A stretch of DNA of 64,000 nucleotides. Source: Microbulbifer agarilyticus (lineage in GTDB: Bacteria; Pseudomonadota; Gammaproteobacteria; Pseudomonadales; Cellvibrionaceae). The notes under the pieces were generated by a model that ran no database searches, was not told the DNA's origin, and saw only the letters and a program-made list of their open reading frames with translations. Below, in pieces: positions 51,807 to 61,935 of the stretch. The DNA lies in NCBI RefSeq assembly GCF_001999945.1, contig NZ_CP019650.1, positions 3,534,001 through 3,598,000 on the forward strand. Direction: 5' to 3'. Every line of letters starts with the position of its first letter. Position 1 is the stretch's first letter. The translations under genes and the position numbers were made by a program.

Positions 51807-52414
51807 CAAAAACTTTTGATCCATCGCAGCAGCGCCTGGCGGCGCCACAGTAATAGACCAACGGCAATCGCTGCGTAAATCGCCGGCTCGATCCAGCCAC
51901 TTTTTACCGACCACCAGAAATGCCAGCACACCAAACCAGTCACGACGTACAGCAGGCCGTGCAGTTTTTTCCAGTTGCGCCCCATCTTTCGCAACAGCAA
52001 CGGAAGCGATGTGATCGCGAGCAGCAATAGAATCAACCAGGCGCTAAAGCCCAGCAAGATATAGGTACGCTTGACGATCTCCTCGCCGATCAGCGACCAA
52101 TCCAGGCCGAGTTCCAACACCAGCCAGACGCTGAAATGCAGCGTTGCCCAGGCAAAACACCAGAGCCCCAGGGGCCGGCGCAGCCGGTTCAGCTGGCCGA
52201 AGTTCAGGCTTTTTGCCAGCGGTGAAATCAGCAGTGTGAGCAACAACAGGCGTATGGCGCCCATGCCCAGGTAGTGGATCAGTTCTTTAACCGGATCGCC
52301 GCCCAGGCGCCCCTGGTTAATGGCCACAAACAGCCACAGCAGTGGCAGCAAGGCACCGAGATGCACCGCCACCTGCAGCAGAATGGCAAGCGGCTTTTTC
52401 CACCGTGCCGCCAC
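51806..52414 (-). CDS. msrQ: MsrQ, heme-containing membrane subunit of methionine sulfoxide reductase
   Basis: 202 residues, five or six hydrophobic helices (PLAILLQVAVHLGALLPLLW; AIRLLLLTLLISPLAK; WCFAWATLHFSVWLVLELG). It carries the conserved basic segment LRRPLGLW and His residues for heme. It passes electrons from quinone or flavin to MsrP. GTG start overlaps the msrP stop by one base (TAGTG), so the two are translated together. Confidence 0.95.
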   Translation of the reverse strand: MAARWKKPLAILLQVAVHLGALLPLLWLFVAINQGRLGGDPVKELIHYLGMGAIRLLLLTLLISPLAKSLNFGQLNRLRRPLGLWCFAWATLHFSVWLVLELGLDWSLIGEEIVKRTYILLGFSAWLILLLLAITSLPLLLRKMGRNWKKLHGLLYVVTGLVCWHFWWSVKSGWIEPAIYAAIAVGLLLWRRQALLRWIKSF

Positions 52415-53424
52415 TAGTAAAACTTCCTGAGATCCATATTGCGGTACAGGGACGCGACCTCTTCCCCGTAGCCATTAAAGGGCAAGGTAGGCTCGCGCTT
52501 CACCGCAAACAGGCCGCCGGGGCCGATAAACCGTTCACTGGCCTGGGACCAGCGCGGGTGATCCACCTCCGGGTTCACGTTGGCATAAAAGCCGTATTCC
52601 TGCGGCAGCATCTTGTTCCAGCTGGTGGGCGGCATCTGCTCCACCAGTTTGATCTTGACGATCGATTTGATGCCCTTGAAACCGTATTTCCACGGCACCA
52701 CTAAACGAATCGGCGCACCGTTCTGTGGGGGTAGCGTCTTGCCATAGAGGCCAACGGAGAGAATGGTCAGCGGGTGCATGGCCTCATCCATACGCAATCC
52801 TTCCACGTAGGGGTAATCGACACCACCGCCGATATAGCGATTGCGCTGCCCCGGCATCTGCTCAGGGTCGTAGAGCGTCTGAAAGGCCACATATTTGGCA
52901 CGGCTGGTCGGCTGAAAACGCTTGAGGAACTTGCCCAGCTCGAACCCTACCCAGGGGATTACCATGGACCAGGCCTCCACACAGCGCATACGATAAATAC
53001 GCTCCTCCAGGCCGATCTCATTCATCAGCTGCCACACATCCACCGTCGCCGGCTTTTCAACTTCCCCACCCACTTCGATAGTCCAGGGCTCGGTACGCAA
53101 CCCCTGGCTGTTTTTGGCGGGATCGGTTTTACCGGTGCCAAATTCATAGAAATTGTTGTAGTTGCCCACCTTGTCTTCCGGGGTGAGCACCAGATCAGGG
53201 ACCGGTTTTTGCGGAGTAAACTCCAGCGGTTTAAGCGGCGCCTGCTTCGCTTCATCTTTGCCACCAAACAGGTCCAGTCCCATGGCCTTTTCGCCCACAC
53301 CGGCGCTGGCCAGTACGCCACTGGCAGCCAGCCCCTTGATCACGCTACGGCGGGAAACGTAGGCGGATTCCGACGTAGTTTGGGCTTCGCTCAAATCGCT
53401 GCGGGCGGGCTTCTTGATCAGCAC
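52414..53424 (-). CDS. msrP: MsrP, periplasmic molybdoenzyme methionine sulfoxide reductase
   Basis: 336 residues from GTG 53424, which has GAGGA 8 bases upstream and gives the family length. The frame is open to 53526 but that part is not conserved. Tat signal [19 protein letters not shown]. Molybdopterin domain with the Mo-ligand Cys in [20 protein letters not shown] and late [20 protein letters not shown]. It repairs oxidised methionine in envelope proteins, notably after hypochlorite stress. Confidence 0.96.
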   Translation of the reverse strand: MLIKKPARSDLSEAQTTSESAYVSRRSVIKGLAASGVLASAGVGEKAMGLDLFGGKDEAKQAPLKPLEFTPQKPVPDLVLTPEDKVGNYNNFYEFGTGKTDPAKNSQGLRTEPWTIEVGGEVEKPATVDVWQLMNEIGLEERIYRMRCVEAWSMVIPWVGFELGKFLKRFQPTSRAKYVAFQTLYDPEQMPGQRNRYIGGGVDYPYVEGLRMDEAMHPLTILSVGLYGKTLPPQNGAPIRLVVPWKYGFKGIKSIVKIKLVEQMPPTSWNKMLPQEYGFYANVNPEVDHPRWSQASERFIGPGGLFAVKREPTLPFNGYGEEVASLYRNMDLRKFY

Positions 53425-53537
53425 GGTGGCATCCTCGGGTTGGCAATTCGGGTTTTTGCTGTTGTTCTGTCGCGCACAGGGGGGAATTCTTACAGTGCAC
53501 AGTGAATTCAATGACCGTATACGCAATACAAGCCAGA

Positions 53538-54146
53538 TCAGCTCATGAAGAATTGCTGAATACCCAGCAGCACGTTGGTGGTCGCAACCGATGCCAGAAT
53601 CAGCCCCATCACGCGACTGACAATACTCGCGCCGGCATCGCCGATCCAGCGGTAAATCCAGTTCGCGGTGAGTAACAGCAGCAAGACAATACCCAGTACC
53701 GCGAGCATTGCGGTTGCGGTATTCACCTGGTGAATAGGGTCAAAACGATGGTTATCGGTCAGCACAACCGCCGACAACATGGCGCCGGGGGAGGCAATGG
53801 ATGGTACGGCCAGGGGAAATATCGCGGTCTCGTGGCCCTCGCGGATGATATCGACTTCCTGCTCTGGCTTACTCTCACCAAAGATCATGGTGAGCGCGAA
53901 CAGGAACAATACAATACCGCCGGCCACCTGAAACGCGGACAGCGGCACACCGATGGCTTCAAGCAGGTACTGACCGGCCAGTAAAAAGAACAACAGGATG
54001 CCTGTGGCCACTGCCACCGCAAGCAGGGCAATCTTGCGCCGCTGCCATTCGCTGTGGCGACTGGTCACGGCAATAAACACCGGCAGGGTACCTACCGGGT
54101 CGATCACCGCAAAGAAAAAGACAAAGCTACTGAGCCAATCGTCCAA
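53538..54146 (-). CDS. MarC-family inner membrane protein
   Basis: 202 residues, six hydrophobic helices, with the family motifs [14 protein letters not shown] and [19 protein letters not shown]. MarC/NAAT proteins are membrane proteins of unclear transport role; the old link to multiple antibiotic resistance is not supported. TTG start with AGGAG a suitable distance upstream. Divergent from aceK across 67 bases. Confidence 0.92.
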   Translation of the reverse strand: MDDWLSSFVFFFAVIDPVGTLPVFIAVTSRHSEWQRRKIALLAVAVATGILLFFLLAGQYLLEAIGVPLSAFQVAGGIVLFLFALTMIFGESKPEQEVDIIREGHETAIFPLAVPSIASPGAMLSAVVLTDNHRFDPIHQVNTATAMLAVLGIVLLLLLTANWIYRWIGDAGASIVSRVMGLILASVATTNVLLGIQQFFMS

Positions 54147-54213
54147 GTGATCTCCTGCAAGCCCGTGCTAGTATCGGAAAAATATGGGAGAGGCTTCCAA
54201 CAGAGTTTAGTGC

Positions 54214-55974
54214 ATGACAAACCATTCCCCGACCGCGCGCCGCATCGCCAAAACCATCCTCAATGGCTTTGACGCCTATTTCGCGGATTTCCAGAATATG
54301 ACCCTCGGGGCAAAAGCCCGGTTTGAAAAGGCCGCGTGGGACGCGGTCCACGAGACCAACAAGGAACGTATCGACCTGTACAAGACCAAGGCCAACCAGG
54401 TGCTCAAACTGGTGCATTCGGTCACCAGTAAAGACACCACGCAGCTGGAACTGTGGGGTCAGGCCAAAGCTACTTACAGCCAGCTGATTGCCAACAACAA
54501 CAATTACGAGATTGCCGAAACCTTCTTTAACTCGGTGTTCTGCAGCCAGTTCCAGCACGCACACATTCACGACAGCCATATCTTCGTGAAATCCTCGCGC
54601 GCACCGGACGAAAAACCACTGCGCGATTACAGCATTTACATCAGCTACAACGGTCAACATGGCCTCGAGGCCATGATTGAAGACATTCTGGCGGATTACA
54701 GCTTCTCCATTCCCTGGGAGGATACCGCGCGCGATCTGCGCAATGTCTGCGATGCGCTGCGCAGTGGGCCGCTGGCGGGAAAGCTGGAATCGCTTGATGA
54801 TGAACACCAGCTGCGCGTGGACATGCTGGAATCGGTTTTCTACCGCAACAAGGCCGCCTATCTGGTAGGACGACTGATGTTTGGCGGTGAGGTAATCCCA
54901 CTGATCCTGCCGTGTTTAAACAATGGCCGTGGCGGCATCTTTGTCGACACCCTGATCTACGACAACGACTCCACCAGTATCATTTTCAGTTTCACCCGCT
55001 CCTACTTTATGGTGGACGCGCCGATTCCCTCACGCTTCGTGCGCTTTCTGTCCACCATTATGCCGCTCAAGGAAAAGTCGGAGCTGTATAACTCCATCGG
55101 CTTCCACAAGCACGGCAAAACCGAGTTCTATCGCCATGTCATTGCTCACATGAAGACGAGCAACGACAAGTTTGTGATTGCGCCGGGCATCAAGGGCATG
55201 GTGATGAGTGTATTCACGCTGCCGTCCTACCCGGTGGTGTTCAAGGTGATCAAAGACAAATTCGACAACCCGAAGACGGTGACCGAAGCCATCGTCAAAG
55301 AGAAATACAAATTTGTATCCCGCGCGGACCGTGTGGGACGCATGGCGGACACCCAGGAATACACCAACTTTATTTTTTACCGCAACCGCTTCAGCGAGGA
55401 ACTGCTGGCGGAGTTGCAGGAACTGGCACCGTCAAAGCTGCAGGTGGATGACAAGTGGATCATCATCAAACACCTGTATGTGGAGCGGCGCATGGAACCG
55501 CTCAACCTGTATCTCGACGACGCGAACGACCAGCAGACCATCGAGGCCATGGAGGAATACGGCAACGCCATCAAACAGCTGGCGGCGGCGAATATTTTCC
55601 CCGGCGATATGCTGCTGAAAAACTTTGGTGTGACCCGTCACGGACGCGTCGTGTTTTACGATTACGACGAACTGTGTCCGCTTACCGAGTGCAATTTTCG
55701 CAAGATTCCCGAGCCTCAGACCGCCGAGCAGGAGCTGGCCGACCGCCCCTGGTATACGGTCGACGAGGCCGATGTATTTCCCGAGGAGTTCCGCCTGTTC
55801 TTCTCTGGCAACCCGGTGGCGCGCAAGGCCTTCGAGGACCAGCACAGTGACCTGTATGACTATCGCTACTGGCAGGGCCTGCAGGAGCGTATTCGCGCCG
55901 GACGCGTGGAGAGCACCTTCCCGTATCGCCGCAAGATTCGCTTCAAGCGTCCCTCGCGCAAATCGAACCACTGA
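54214..55974 (+). CDS. aceK: Isocitrate dehydrogenase kinase/phosphatase
   Basis: 586 residues. Bifunctional enzyme that switches isocitrate dehydrogenase off and on, directing carbon to the glyoxylate bypass during growth on acetate or fatty acids. The ATP-binding segment APGIKGMVMSVFTLPSYPVV then FKVIKDKF is present, as is the metal-binding YDYDELCPLTECNFRKIPEP. Length is typical. The aceBA genes are not next to it, so it stands apart from the operon of enterobacteria. Confidence 0.98.
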   Translation: MTNHSPTARRIAKTILNGFDAYFADFQNMTLGAKARFEKAAWDAVHETNKERIDLYKTKANQVLKLVHSVTSKDTTQLELWGQAKATYSQLIANNNNYEIAETFFNSVFCSQFQHAHIHDSHIFVKSSRAPDEKPLRDYSIYISYNGQHGLEAMIEDILADYSFSIPWEDTARDLRNVCDALRSGPLAGKLESLDDEHQLRVDMLESVFYRNKAAYLVGRLMFGGEVIPLILPCLNNGRGGIFVDTLIYDNDSTSIIFSFTRSYFMVDAPIPSRFVRFLSTIMPLKEKSELYNSIGFHKHGKTEFYRHVIAHMKTSNDKFVIAPGIKGMVMSVFTLPSYPVVFKVIKDKFDNPKTVTEAIVKEKYKFVSRADRVGRMADTQEYTNFIFYRNRFSEELLAELQELAPSKLQVDDKWIIIKHLYVERRMEPLNLYLDDANDQQTIEAMEEYGNAIKQLAAANIFPGDMLLKNFGVTRHGRVVFYDYDELCPLTECNFRKIPEPQTAEQELADRPWYTVDEADVFPEEFRLFFSGNPVARKAFEDQHSDLYDYRYWQGLQERIRAGRVESTFPYRRKIRFKRPSRKSNH

Positions 55975-56082
55975 CTTCAAAGTCGCTGTTTGTCCGGTCT
56001 CCCGGTGCACGCACAGATGGGAAAAAAGCCCGCTAACAGCGACTATAGTTAGAGGAGCGGATTGATACCGAGGAGGTAGGAA

Positions 56083-56592
56083 GTGCGGTATTTCAGCAGT
56101 AGCGCACTGTGCGCGGGCCTGGCTTTGTGGGGCGTGACATTAACCGGTTGTGGCCACCTCCCCAGCGAAATGGACGGCAAGCCGAAAGCCGCCGAGGCCA
56201 AGCCCCAGCAAGCCACCTCTGAGGTGTTCAACCATGTCGCCAGCTGTGGCACCCGCGCCAAGGGCTACAAGCTACTCCCCTTCAACGACCTGTATGTCAC
56301 CACCAACGATCCGCGTTTCCCCTTCCAGCGCGCCAGCAACCTGCCCGGCAACTTTGATGTCCGCGCCTATGTGTGGGGCTTCCAGAGCTGTGAAAGCCTC
56401 AGCGATTGCGATGGTGGTGACCACTACTGGCTGATTGGACGCGGACCCGGCGATGACTTTTCTACCTGGGTAGTCACGCCCCAATTCCCGCGCATTACCA
56501 TCAGTTCTGCCTGCCGCAACAAGCTCAAGGTCGGCGAACGCTACCGATTTTCCTTCAGCAACGGCCAACTCACAGGATTTAGCAGGAACTAA
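56083..56592 (+). CDS. Small lipoprotein of unknown function
   Basis: 169 residues, GTG start with a strong GAGGAGG upstream. Lipoprotein signal ALWGVTLTGC (Cys23), then a Lys/Ala/Glu-rich spacer and a compact domain (about 50-169) with four Cys that may form disulfides (HVASCGTRAKGY; FQSCESLSDCDGGDHY; SSACRNKLKVGERY). No family recognised. Its TAA and the TAG of the convergent ppk gene share two bases. Confidence 0.75.
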   Translation: MRYFSSSALCAGLALWGVTLTGCGHLPSEMDGKPKAAEAKPQQATSEVFNHVASCGTRAKGYKLLPFNDLYVTTNDPRFPFQRASNLPGNFDVRAYVWGFQSCESLSDCDGGDHYWLIGRGPGDDFSTWVVTPQFPRITISSACRNKLKVGERYRFSFSNGQLTGFSRN

Positions 56593-58637
56593 ACTGCACG
56601 ATTCTTGAGATAGCGGTAAATCGCATCCTGAGAGCGCACATTACGCTTACTGTCGCGGTTGGCGATGCGACTATTGGTCTGCTCCGCATCGAGCACCCGC
56701 GCCTTCTGATTATCCTGCCACTGCAGTTCCAGAATGTTCATCACCGTTTCCCGGTGCTCCGCCGCCAGTAACGGGAAGGTCACTTCCACCCGGTGATCGA
56801 GATTGCGGGTCATCAAATCCGCCGACGATAGATACACTTGCAGGTCACCACCATTGTGGAAGGCATAAACCCGTGCGTGCTCGAGGTACTTGTCCACCAG
56901 GCTAATCACCTGAATATTTTCGGATAGCCCCTTCTGTTCACACTGCAGCGCACACATACTGCGCACAATGATCCGCACCCGCACCCCCGCCAGATTGGCG
57001 CGATACAGGTAGTCCACCACTTCGCGATCCACCAGGTTGTTACATTTGATGAATATTTCCGCCGGCATGCCCGCTTCGGCCGCGGCGATCTCACGGTCTA
57101 TCGCCGCGAGAATATTCGGCCGATTGCTGTGGGGGGAACTCCAAATATAGTGGTAGTCCGGCTGCAGATGTGGCTGCTTGATAAAGTCGAACACCCGGTA
57201 GGCGTCCTGCCCCATTTGCGTATCGCTGGTAAGCAGGCTGAAATCGCAATAAAAGCGCGCGGTACTTTCGTTAAAGTTGCCGGTGCCGAAATGGCTGTAA
57301 TAGCGATCGCTGCCGTCTTCTTCGCGCACAATGGAAATCAGCTTGCAGTGTACCTTGAGGCCGGGCACCCCGTAGATCACCTCCACGCCCGCATCACTCA
57401 ACTCATTGGACCAGTGAATATTGGCCTGCTCGTCGAAGCGCGCCTGTAGTTCCACCACAGCGGTCACCTGTTTCTGGTTGCGCACCGCGTTGATCAGTGC
57501 AGCGACGACCCGCGAGTTTTTTGCCACGCGATACAGGTTGATGCGAATTTCGCGCACCTTGGGATCAATGGCCGCCGATGCCAGCAGCTTCGTAATCACA
57601 CGAAAGTCGTGATACGGGTAATAACACAGGCGATCGCGTTCGTTCAGCCAGTCAAAGATATTGGCACTGTCCGGCAAGGTGGGCAGCGGCTTGATCGCCC
57701 GATAGGTATGCTGTTTGCTGTCCGCCGGAAAGCTCATAAAGTCTTTTGAGTTGTGGTAGCGCCCACCCGGGGTGTAGCTGTCGTAGCGCCCCATCTTCAA
57801 TTTCTTCTTGATCAGCTGCAGCAACACTTCCGGCATGGTGGAGTCGTAAACCAGCCGCACCGGCTCCGCCTGCTTGCGTTTTTTCAGGGATTTCGCCACA
57901 CGATCGAGGATGTTCTGCGTTACATGTTCACCCAGTTCCAGATCGGCATCACGACTGATTTTGAAGGTAAAGGCGGCCGCTCTTTCGATCGGCAACACGT
58001 AGCGGAATACTTCCACAAGACAGGCGCGAATCACATTATCCAGGACGATATAGACCTTCTCCTGCTTGTCTTCCCGGTGCGGAATCGCAATAAAGCGCGG
58101 CAGGATATCCGTGGGGATTTCCAGTGCGGCAAAGCGCAGGCTGCCGTCTTCCAGCTCCAGGTAAATACCGAAGTAAATACTCGCCTCGTTCAACAGCGGC
58201 ATGGTATCGCGATCATCGATAAAGAAGGGTTCCAGCTCCGGTAATACTTCGCGATGGAAATACTCCTCCACATATGCGCTCTGTTTAGGCGTAAGCTGGC
58301 GCTCACTGATCAGGTGGATATGGTTCTTGCCAAGGTCCTTCAGCACTTTGTTGTAGGCGTTGCCAAAGCGCGCATGCAGACGCGCCGCCATTTCATTGAT
58401 ATTGATCAGCAGTTCGGAAAAACTCTCTTTCTTTTTACTGCCCTTGGTAAAAGTGGCCAGGCGGCGGACATCCGCTACGCGAACCCGGTAGAATTCGTCC
58501 AGATTGTTGGAGAAGATGCCAAGAAAACGCACCCGCTCAATCATTGGCACACTTTCATCTTCTACCTCCTGCAGCACACGTGCATTGAAGGAAAGCCAGC
58601 TGAGCTCTTTGGGATATAAAGGGGTGTCGTTTGCCAT
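56589..58637 (-). CDS. ppk1: Polyphosphate kinase 1
   Basis: About 682 residues from ATG 58637 (MANDTPLYPKELSWLSFNAR), which aligns with the start of E. coli Ppk. The frame is open to 58754; those 39 codons are Ala/Pro-rich and would leave 6 bases to the divergent frame. It transfers the ATP gamma-phosphate to polyphosphate through a phospho-histidine: GVPGLKVHCKLISIVR carries the catalytic His, and IRINLYRVAKNSRVVAALIN and FNESTARFYCDFSLLTSD are intact. Divergent from ppx. Confidence 0.96.
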   Translation of the reverse strand: MANDTPLYPKELSWLSFNARVLQEVEDESVPMIERVRFLGIFSNNLDEFYRVRVADVRRLATFTKGSKKKESFSELLININEMAARLHARFGNAYNKVLKDLGKNHIHLISERQLTPKQSAYVEEYFHREVLPELEPFFIDDRDTMPLLNEASIYFGIYLELEDGSLRFAALEIPTDILPRFIAIPHREDKQEKVYIVLDNVIRACLVEVFRYVLPIERAAAFTFKISRDADLELGEHVTQNILDRVAKSLKKRKQAEPVRLVYDSTMPEVLLQLIKKKLKMGRYDSYTPGGRYHNSKDFMSFPADSKQHTYRAIKPLPTLPDSANIFDWLNERDRLCYYPYHDFRVITKLLASAAIDPKVREIRINLYRVAKNSRVVAALINAVRNQKQVTAVVELQARFDEQANIHWSNELSDAGVEVIYGVPGLKVHCKLISIVREEDGSDRYYSHFGTGNFNESTARFYCDFSLLTSDTQMGQDAYRVFDFIKQPHLQPDYHYIWSSPHSNRPNILAAIDREIAAAEAGMPAEIFIKCNNLVDREVVDYLYRANLAGVRVRIIVRSMCALQCEQKGLSENIQVISLVDKYLEHARVYAFHNGGDLQVYLSSADLMTRNLDHRVEVTFPLLAAEHRETVMNILELQWQDNQKARVLDAEQTNSRIANRDSKRNVRSQDAIYRYLKNRAV

Positions 58638-58811
58638 ACTCTTTACTGCATTTGCCGGGGAAGGCGCATCTGCACAGGGCTCACGAGCGGTCGCAACGCC
58701 GGGCGACAGTGCAAGATTATTGGGTTTCAAAACAGTACCTTCCATTGAAGCCATAGTTCATTGACCAACAGTTTGCTACATTTTTATTGCAACCATTTGA
58801 CAACGATAACC

Positions 58812-60311
58812 ATGATTGACCCCGTCGACGCCGCCAGCCAAGACGTCGCCCATGAGCGTTTCGCGGCACTGGATCTTGGCTCCAATAGCTTCCATTTACT
58901 GCTCGCTGAATTTCGCGATCAGCGCATGGTACGACTGCACACCGACCGCGCCATGGTACGTCTGGCGGAGGGCTTGGGTGCCGATCGCAGTCTCGATTCG
59001 GTCGTGGCGGAGCGCGCTCTGGAAGCCCTGCGGCGTTTTGCGCCGGTGATCCAGGATCTGCCTCAGGACAAAGTGCGTGTAGTGGGCACTAACACACTGC
59101 GTGCGGCCAGCACGCACGCCGACGGTTTCCTCGAAGAGGCCGAATCTATCCTCGGCGCTCCCATCGAAATCATCTCCGGTATTGAGGAGGCGCGCCTTAT
59201 TTACGCCGGGGTTATGGCCGCCGCTGAAGGGCCGCCCTGTTTGCGCTGTGTTGTCGATATTGGCGGCGGCTCCACCGAACTGGTGCGGGGCATGGAGGTC
59301 CCGCGGCAACTGCAAAGCGTCAACATGGGCTGCGTGGCCTTCAACCGTCGCTTTTTCAGCGACGGTAAAATCGATAGCGGCAAACACAACAATTTCATCC
59401 GCGCGCGACGTGCCGCCCAGGCGGAACTGCAGGAGCTGCAACATATTGCCGACGATGCTCTGGTGATGGGCGCATCCGGCACCGTGAAGTCGGTCTCGCG
59501 GGTACTAAACGACGGCGAACTACTGCCAATCTTGCGCGAGGATATTGACGCGCTGGCGGATAAAGTGGCCAGATGTAAAACCGTCGAAAAAATCGACCTG
59601 CCCAATCTCGACCCGCAGCGCCGCCCGGTATTTGCCGCCGGCCTTGCCATACTCCACGGCATATTTCGCGAACTGAATATTCAGGAAATGCATATATCGC
59701 CCTACGCCATTCGCGAAGGTATCGTCTACGACCTGGCCGGCCGCACCCACGGCGGTGACCACCGCGCGGATACCGTCGATAACCTGATGGAGCGCGGCGA
59801 GATTGATCGCGACCAAGCAAAGCGCGTAGCCAATACTGCACTGCAATTTTTCGGCCAGCTCAATCCTCACGCACAGGTCAACCAACGGCGCCTACTGCAC
59901 TGGGCCGCCGACCTGCATGAACTCGGTCTGGCACTGTCGCACAGTAGCTTCCGCAAGCTCGGCTCCTACATGATTGAGCATGCGGACATGGCCGGGTTCA
60001 GTAAAAGCGAACAGGAGAACCTGGCCTACCTGGTGCGCAACCAGCGCGGCGATATTAAAGCCGTGCGCGAGCACTACGGGTTCCACCCCGACAATGATTT
60101 ATTGTTGTGCCTGCGCCTCGCCTGTATCGTGCACCGGGATCATGTTGACCGCACCATTGATGGCCTGCAACTCTCCGTGGATGGCCCCGGCTATCGACTA
60201 CAGGCCCCTGAAGACTGGTTATACGCACACCCGGCCATCGAGGATCTCCTGCATATGGAAGTCGAATGCTGGGAAGAAAAATCGATAAAAGTGAAACTGA
60301 TTTCCTCGTGA
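58812..60311 (+). CDS. ppx: Exopolyphosphatase (Ppx/GppA family)
   Basis: 499 residues from ATG 58812. Actin-like ATPase fold with FAALDLGSNSFHLLLAEFRD, TNTLRAAS, GIEEARLIYAGV and CVVDIGGGSTELVRGME, then an HD-like C-terminal domain (LHWAADLHELGLALSHSSFR; HADMAGFSKSEQENLAYLVR). It removes phosphate from polyphosphate ends, opposing Ppk; GppA activity (pppGpp to ppGpp) is also possible. The next gene, selO, starts inside its stop codon region. Confidence 0.95.
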   Translation: MIDPVDAASQDVAHERFAALDLGSNSFHLLLAEFRDQRMVRLHTDRAMVRLAEGLGADRSLDSVVAERALEALRRFAPVIQDLPQDKVRVVGTNTLRAASTHADGFLEEAESILGAPIEIISGIEEARLIYAGVMAAAEGPPCLRCVVDIGGGSTELVRGMEVPRQLQSVNMGCVAFNRRFFSDGKIDSGKHNNFIRARRAAQAELQELQHIADDALVMGASGTVKSVSRVLNDGELLPILREDIDALADKVARCKTVEKIDLPNLDPQRRPVFAAGLAILHGIFRELNIQEMHISPYAIREGIVYDLAGRTHGGDHRADTVDNLMERGEIDRDQAKRVANTALQFFGQLNPHAQVNQRRLLHWAADLHELGLALSHSSFRKLGSYMIEHADMAGFSKSEQENLAYLVRNQRGDIKAVREHYGFHPDNDLLLCLRLACIVHRDHVDRTIDGLQLSVDGPGYRLQAPEDWLYAHPAIEDLLHMEVECWEEKSIKVKLISS

Positions 60312-61783
60312 GTACCGACATCGCAAACACACTCAAGCTACAGCACCAATACTCGGACCTGGGGCCGGTATTTGGCACCCCGACACCGCCAACACCGCTG
60401 GAAAAACCCCGCACCATCCACGTAAACCCATCGGTAATCGCGCTGCTGGGATTGCCGCCGGTAAGTGTTGGAGATACCGCCTGGGCAGAACTCACCAGTG
60501 GCGCCAAGCTGTTTCCGGGCAGCGTGCCATTCGCCATGAAATATACCGGCCACCAGTTCGGCAGTTACAACCCGGACCTCGGCGACGGCCGCGCGCTACT
60601 GCTGGGTGAAGTGGAACATCAGGGACAGCGCTGGGACCTGCATTTAAAGGGTGCGGGGCAGACACCCTACTCCCGGTTTGGCGATGGTCGCGCAGTTTTG
60701 CGTTCAACCATTCGCGAATATCTCGCCGGCGAGGCACTTACCGCACTGGGAATCCGCAGTACCCGTGCACTGAGTATCGTTGCCAGTAGTGAACCGGTCG
60801 CGCGGGAAAAAATGGAAGCCGGTGCGGCGCTGATCCGGGTGGCCGAGAGTCATATCCGCTTCGGCCATTTTGAATATTTGTTCTACACCCGCCAGCTCGA
60901 AGCGCAACACAAACTGGTGGAGCATGTGTGTGCTCAGTTTTTACCGGAAGTGAGCGGGCATCCGGTGCAGGAACAGGCGGAAGCGTTGCTGCGCTTTACC
61001 GTGCGGCGCAGTGCAGAACTGGTGGCGGGCTGGCAGTCCGTGGGCTTCGCCCACGGCGTTTTGAATACCGATAATATGTCGATTATCGGCGACACCTTCG
61101 ATTTCGGCCCCTACGGTTTTCTGGACGATTACGAACCCGGGTTTATCTGCAATCATTCCGACCACACCGGGCGCTATGCGTTTGATGCGCAACCCGGTGT
61201 AGTGCTGTGGAACCTGAATGCGCTGGCCCATGCATTTTCCAGCTTGCTGGATACCGAAACCCTGAAGGATTGCCTGGGCCAGTACCAGCCACTGCTGGTC
61301 GATTGCTTTGCCGAGCGCATGCGACGCAAACTGGGGCTTGCGCTTGAAGACGATGGCGACCAGCAGCTGTGTGCGGATCTGTTGCAGATTCTGGAATCGG
61401 GGCAGGTGGATTTCACACTGTTCTTCCGCACCCTCAGCCACTACTGCGGTGAACGGCCGGCAGCGAGCTTGCACGCACTGGTTGCCCCGGCGCAGCATCA
61501 GGCTCTGGACACCTGGCTTTCCCGTTACGACCAGCGCCTGCAAAAGGAACAGAGATCGGCAACCGAACGCAGCCACGACATGCTGCGTACCAATCCCAAG
61601 TTTGTGCTGCGCAATTATCTTGCCCAGCAGGTGATCGAGGCCGCCGAGGCGGAAGACTACGGGCCACTGGAAACCCTGTTCACCCTGCTGCAGTCGCCAT
61701 TTGACGAACACACTTCGCACGAAGAGTGGGCCGCACCGCCACCGGAGTCCGGCAAACATCTGCCGATCAGCTGCTCCTCCTGA
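60308..61783 (+). CDS. selO: Protein adenylyltransferase SelO (YdiU family)
   Basis: 491 residues from GTG 60308, overlapping the ppx TGA (GTGA), which indicates translational coupling. Pseudokinase-fold AMP transferase that modifies proteins on Ser/Thr/Tyr during oxidative stress. Landmarks: MKYTGHQFGSYNPDLGDGRA, LHLKGAGQTPYSRFGDGRAV, GVLNTDNMSIIGDTFDFGPY and CNHSDHTGRYAFDAQP. The C-terminus SCSS keeps the Cys at the place of selenocysteine in animal SelO. Confidence 0.96.
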   Translation: MSTDIANTLKLQHQYSDLGPVFGTPTPPTPLEKPRTIHVNPSVIALLGLPPVSVGDTAWAELTSGAKLFPGSVPFAMKYTGHQFGSYNPDLGDGRALLLGEVEHQGQRWDLHLKGAGQTPYSRFGDGRAVLRSTIREYLAGEALTALGIRSTRALSIVASSEPVAREKMEAGAALIRVAESHIRFGHFEYLFYTRQLEAQHKLVEHVCAQFLPEVSGHPVQEQAEALLRFTVRRSAELVAGWQSVGFAHGVLNTDNMSIIGDTFDFGPYGFLDDYEPGFICNHSDHTGRYAFDAQPGVVLWNLNALAHAFSSLLDTETLKDCLGQYQPLLVDCFAERMRRKLGLALEDDGDQQLCADLLQILESGQVDFTLFFRTLSHYCGERPAASLHALVAPAQHQALDTWLSRYDQRLQKEQRSATERSHDMLRTNPKFVLRNYLAQQVIEAAEAEDYGPLETLFTLLQSPFDEHTSHEEWAAPPPESGKHLPISCSS

Positions 61784-61935
61784 GAAAAATAAATTTGCGC
61801 CAAACAACGCGCACGCGGAAGCCGCGTGCCAGGGGATAGGTTCTACACTCTCTACAACAAGGTAAATATCCCAATGCGGAGCGTGACCTGAAAACATGTT
61901 ATGGTCAGCTTTGATTACTTGCGATGGAAGCTCTT

